NCBI RefSeq assembly: GCF_037975245.1
Contig: NC_092570.1
Span: 4,434,001-4,498,000, forward strand
Source of the DNA: Apostichopus japonicus
Lineage: Eukaryota > Echinodermata > Holothuroidea > Aspidochirotida > Stichopodidae
Direction of reading: 5' to 3'
Length of the DNA: 64,000 bases
Made by a program: the position numbers and the translations under genes. This document shows, one piece after another, positions 50,532-64,000 of the stretch. Each line of letters opens with the position of its first letter. Position 1 is the first letter of the stretch. The notes below the pieces were generated by a model. The model saw only the letters and a list, made by a program, of their open reading frames with translations, did no database searches and was not told the origin of the DNA.

Positions 50532-50797
50532 TCATTTATCTCAACCAAGTCACGAGTAGATTGCATTGTCTGATGTCGCCAAACACTAAGATATGCAAGT
50601 CTAGCATGACCTTTTGAGGCTGAGTCAGTAAGTAACAGCTGAAAACATCGAAGGAAAGACACTTTTTTTTTGACCTTCTTTTTCCTCTCTGTCGCCGATC
50701 TTCTGCTCAGAAAATGGTATGTTCTCTAAGGATCATCAACATCATCATCGTCATCATCATCATCATCCCTTACCCCCTTATTAACTTGTCTGTGGCT

Positions 50798-63333
<12,536 letters not shown>

Positions 63334-63568
63334 CTGGTAAGATACATGTCAAATAAATTTTTATATACATACATATAGATATATACATGTATAAACATAA
63401 TATAAGAAGCATAGCCAACAAAAGCTACAACTTAATCAACAAGCCTAGCGAAAATTTGTGTCCAAATGTCGTCATGGCAACCATTCAAAGACACCCCCTG
63501 ACCCCCCCCCAAAGGAAATATTTAGTCACGCTTGCAAAATTCAGTTGCCCGATGATCGCAGCAGTGCA

Positions 63569-63609
<41 letters not shown>

Positions 63610-64000
63610 ACTGTTTTAAGCCCTTATTTACCCCTCGGTACTTCATTTTCCCATACCCTGTCCAGACACCCATCTGCTTTCACACACCACCCAAAAAACC
63701 CTCCCCCACCCTTAAATAAACTTAGATTTTCACTAAGTAGTTTCCTTGAATTATACGCTCATACGCTCATTCTATATATATAAAAGAAAAAGACACAAAA
63801 AAGGCAGACATAATTCTAAATTCATTATTTATCCAGTACTATTATAACTTCAACTCAAAAATAATGCAATAATTAAGCTAGTTTTCAGAACTTTTGCCAT
63901 ACTTTTAGAGAGAAAAGGGGTTAACCATGTAAAGGCTAATAGAAAATACAGGAACAAACAATAGAACAAATAATAGAAAATACAAGATTTTTTCAATTTT
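63334..64000. other. ATG16L1 upstream intron
   Basis: The sequence is intronic for the minus-strand ATG16L1 gene. It holds a (TA)n array (63570-63606), a poly-C run near 63501 and no further exon that could be recognised. The remaining 5' exons must lie to the right of the window. Confidence 0.65.

Larger units (their letters stand above)
48917..50797. other. Region downstream of ATG16L1
   Basis: This probably contains the ATG16L1 3' untranslated region at its right end. It has a (TCA)n tract at 50466-50530, a shorter one near 50733-50766, and a GATTTGC repeat near 50010-50060 (four times within 60 bases). No other gene is seen. Confidence 0.5.

Overview
The window is eukaryotic, intron-rich, AT-rich nuclear DNA, full of microsatellites, homopolymer G/C runs and short DNA transposons. 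Gene content (RBMX2, CCDC160 and ATG16L1 homologues plus two invertebrate-type short-chain collagen genes) points to a marine invertebrate, most plausibly an echinoderm such as a sea cucumber. The phylum is an inference from gene content and repeat style, not a proven assignment.

Layout. 1-6167: no recognisable gene. 6168-7118 (-): an intronless coding exon for a CCDC160-like coiled-coil protein. 8828-12571 (+): RBMX2, five coding exons, an RNA-recognition-motif splicing factor of the RES/Snu17 type; it is divergent from CCDC160. 12577-17834: repeats only. 17835-25698 (+) and 28398-41870 (+): two tandem paralogous short-chain (spongin/C4-like) collagens with five exons each, identical intron phases, a conserved RSRR site in the propeptide, 17 uninterrupted Gly-X-Y triplets and a ten-cysteine C-terminal domain. 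41871-50797: no gene seen. 50798-63333 (-): the 3' part of ATG16L1, with the end of the coiled coil, a short linker and a complete seven-repeat WD40 domain in ten exons. Its 5' end lies beyond 64000. The exons of all four multi-exon genes were joined by hand, and each has consistent splice phases.

The collagen locus is heavily invaded. A set of hAT-like non-autonomous transposons has terminal inverted repeats, and five of the seven have exact 8-bp target duplications, including one nested inside another. A tRNA-derived SINE family, a LINE endonuclease relic, a Penelope-like relic with a hammerhead-ribozyme-like motif, and intron satellites are also present. An unexpected signal is an approximately 130-bp core beginning ACTATCTAAGCG that is shared by transposons with different termini.

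The genes are unrelated in function (splicing, cilium/coiled-coil or unknown, extracellular matrix, autophagy). The only clear functional cluster is the pair of collagen paralogues. RNA evidence and database searches were not available; splice sites and gene names come from reading the sequence against remembered family sequences.
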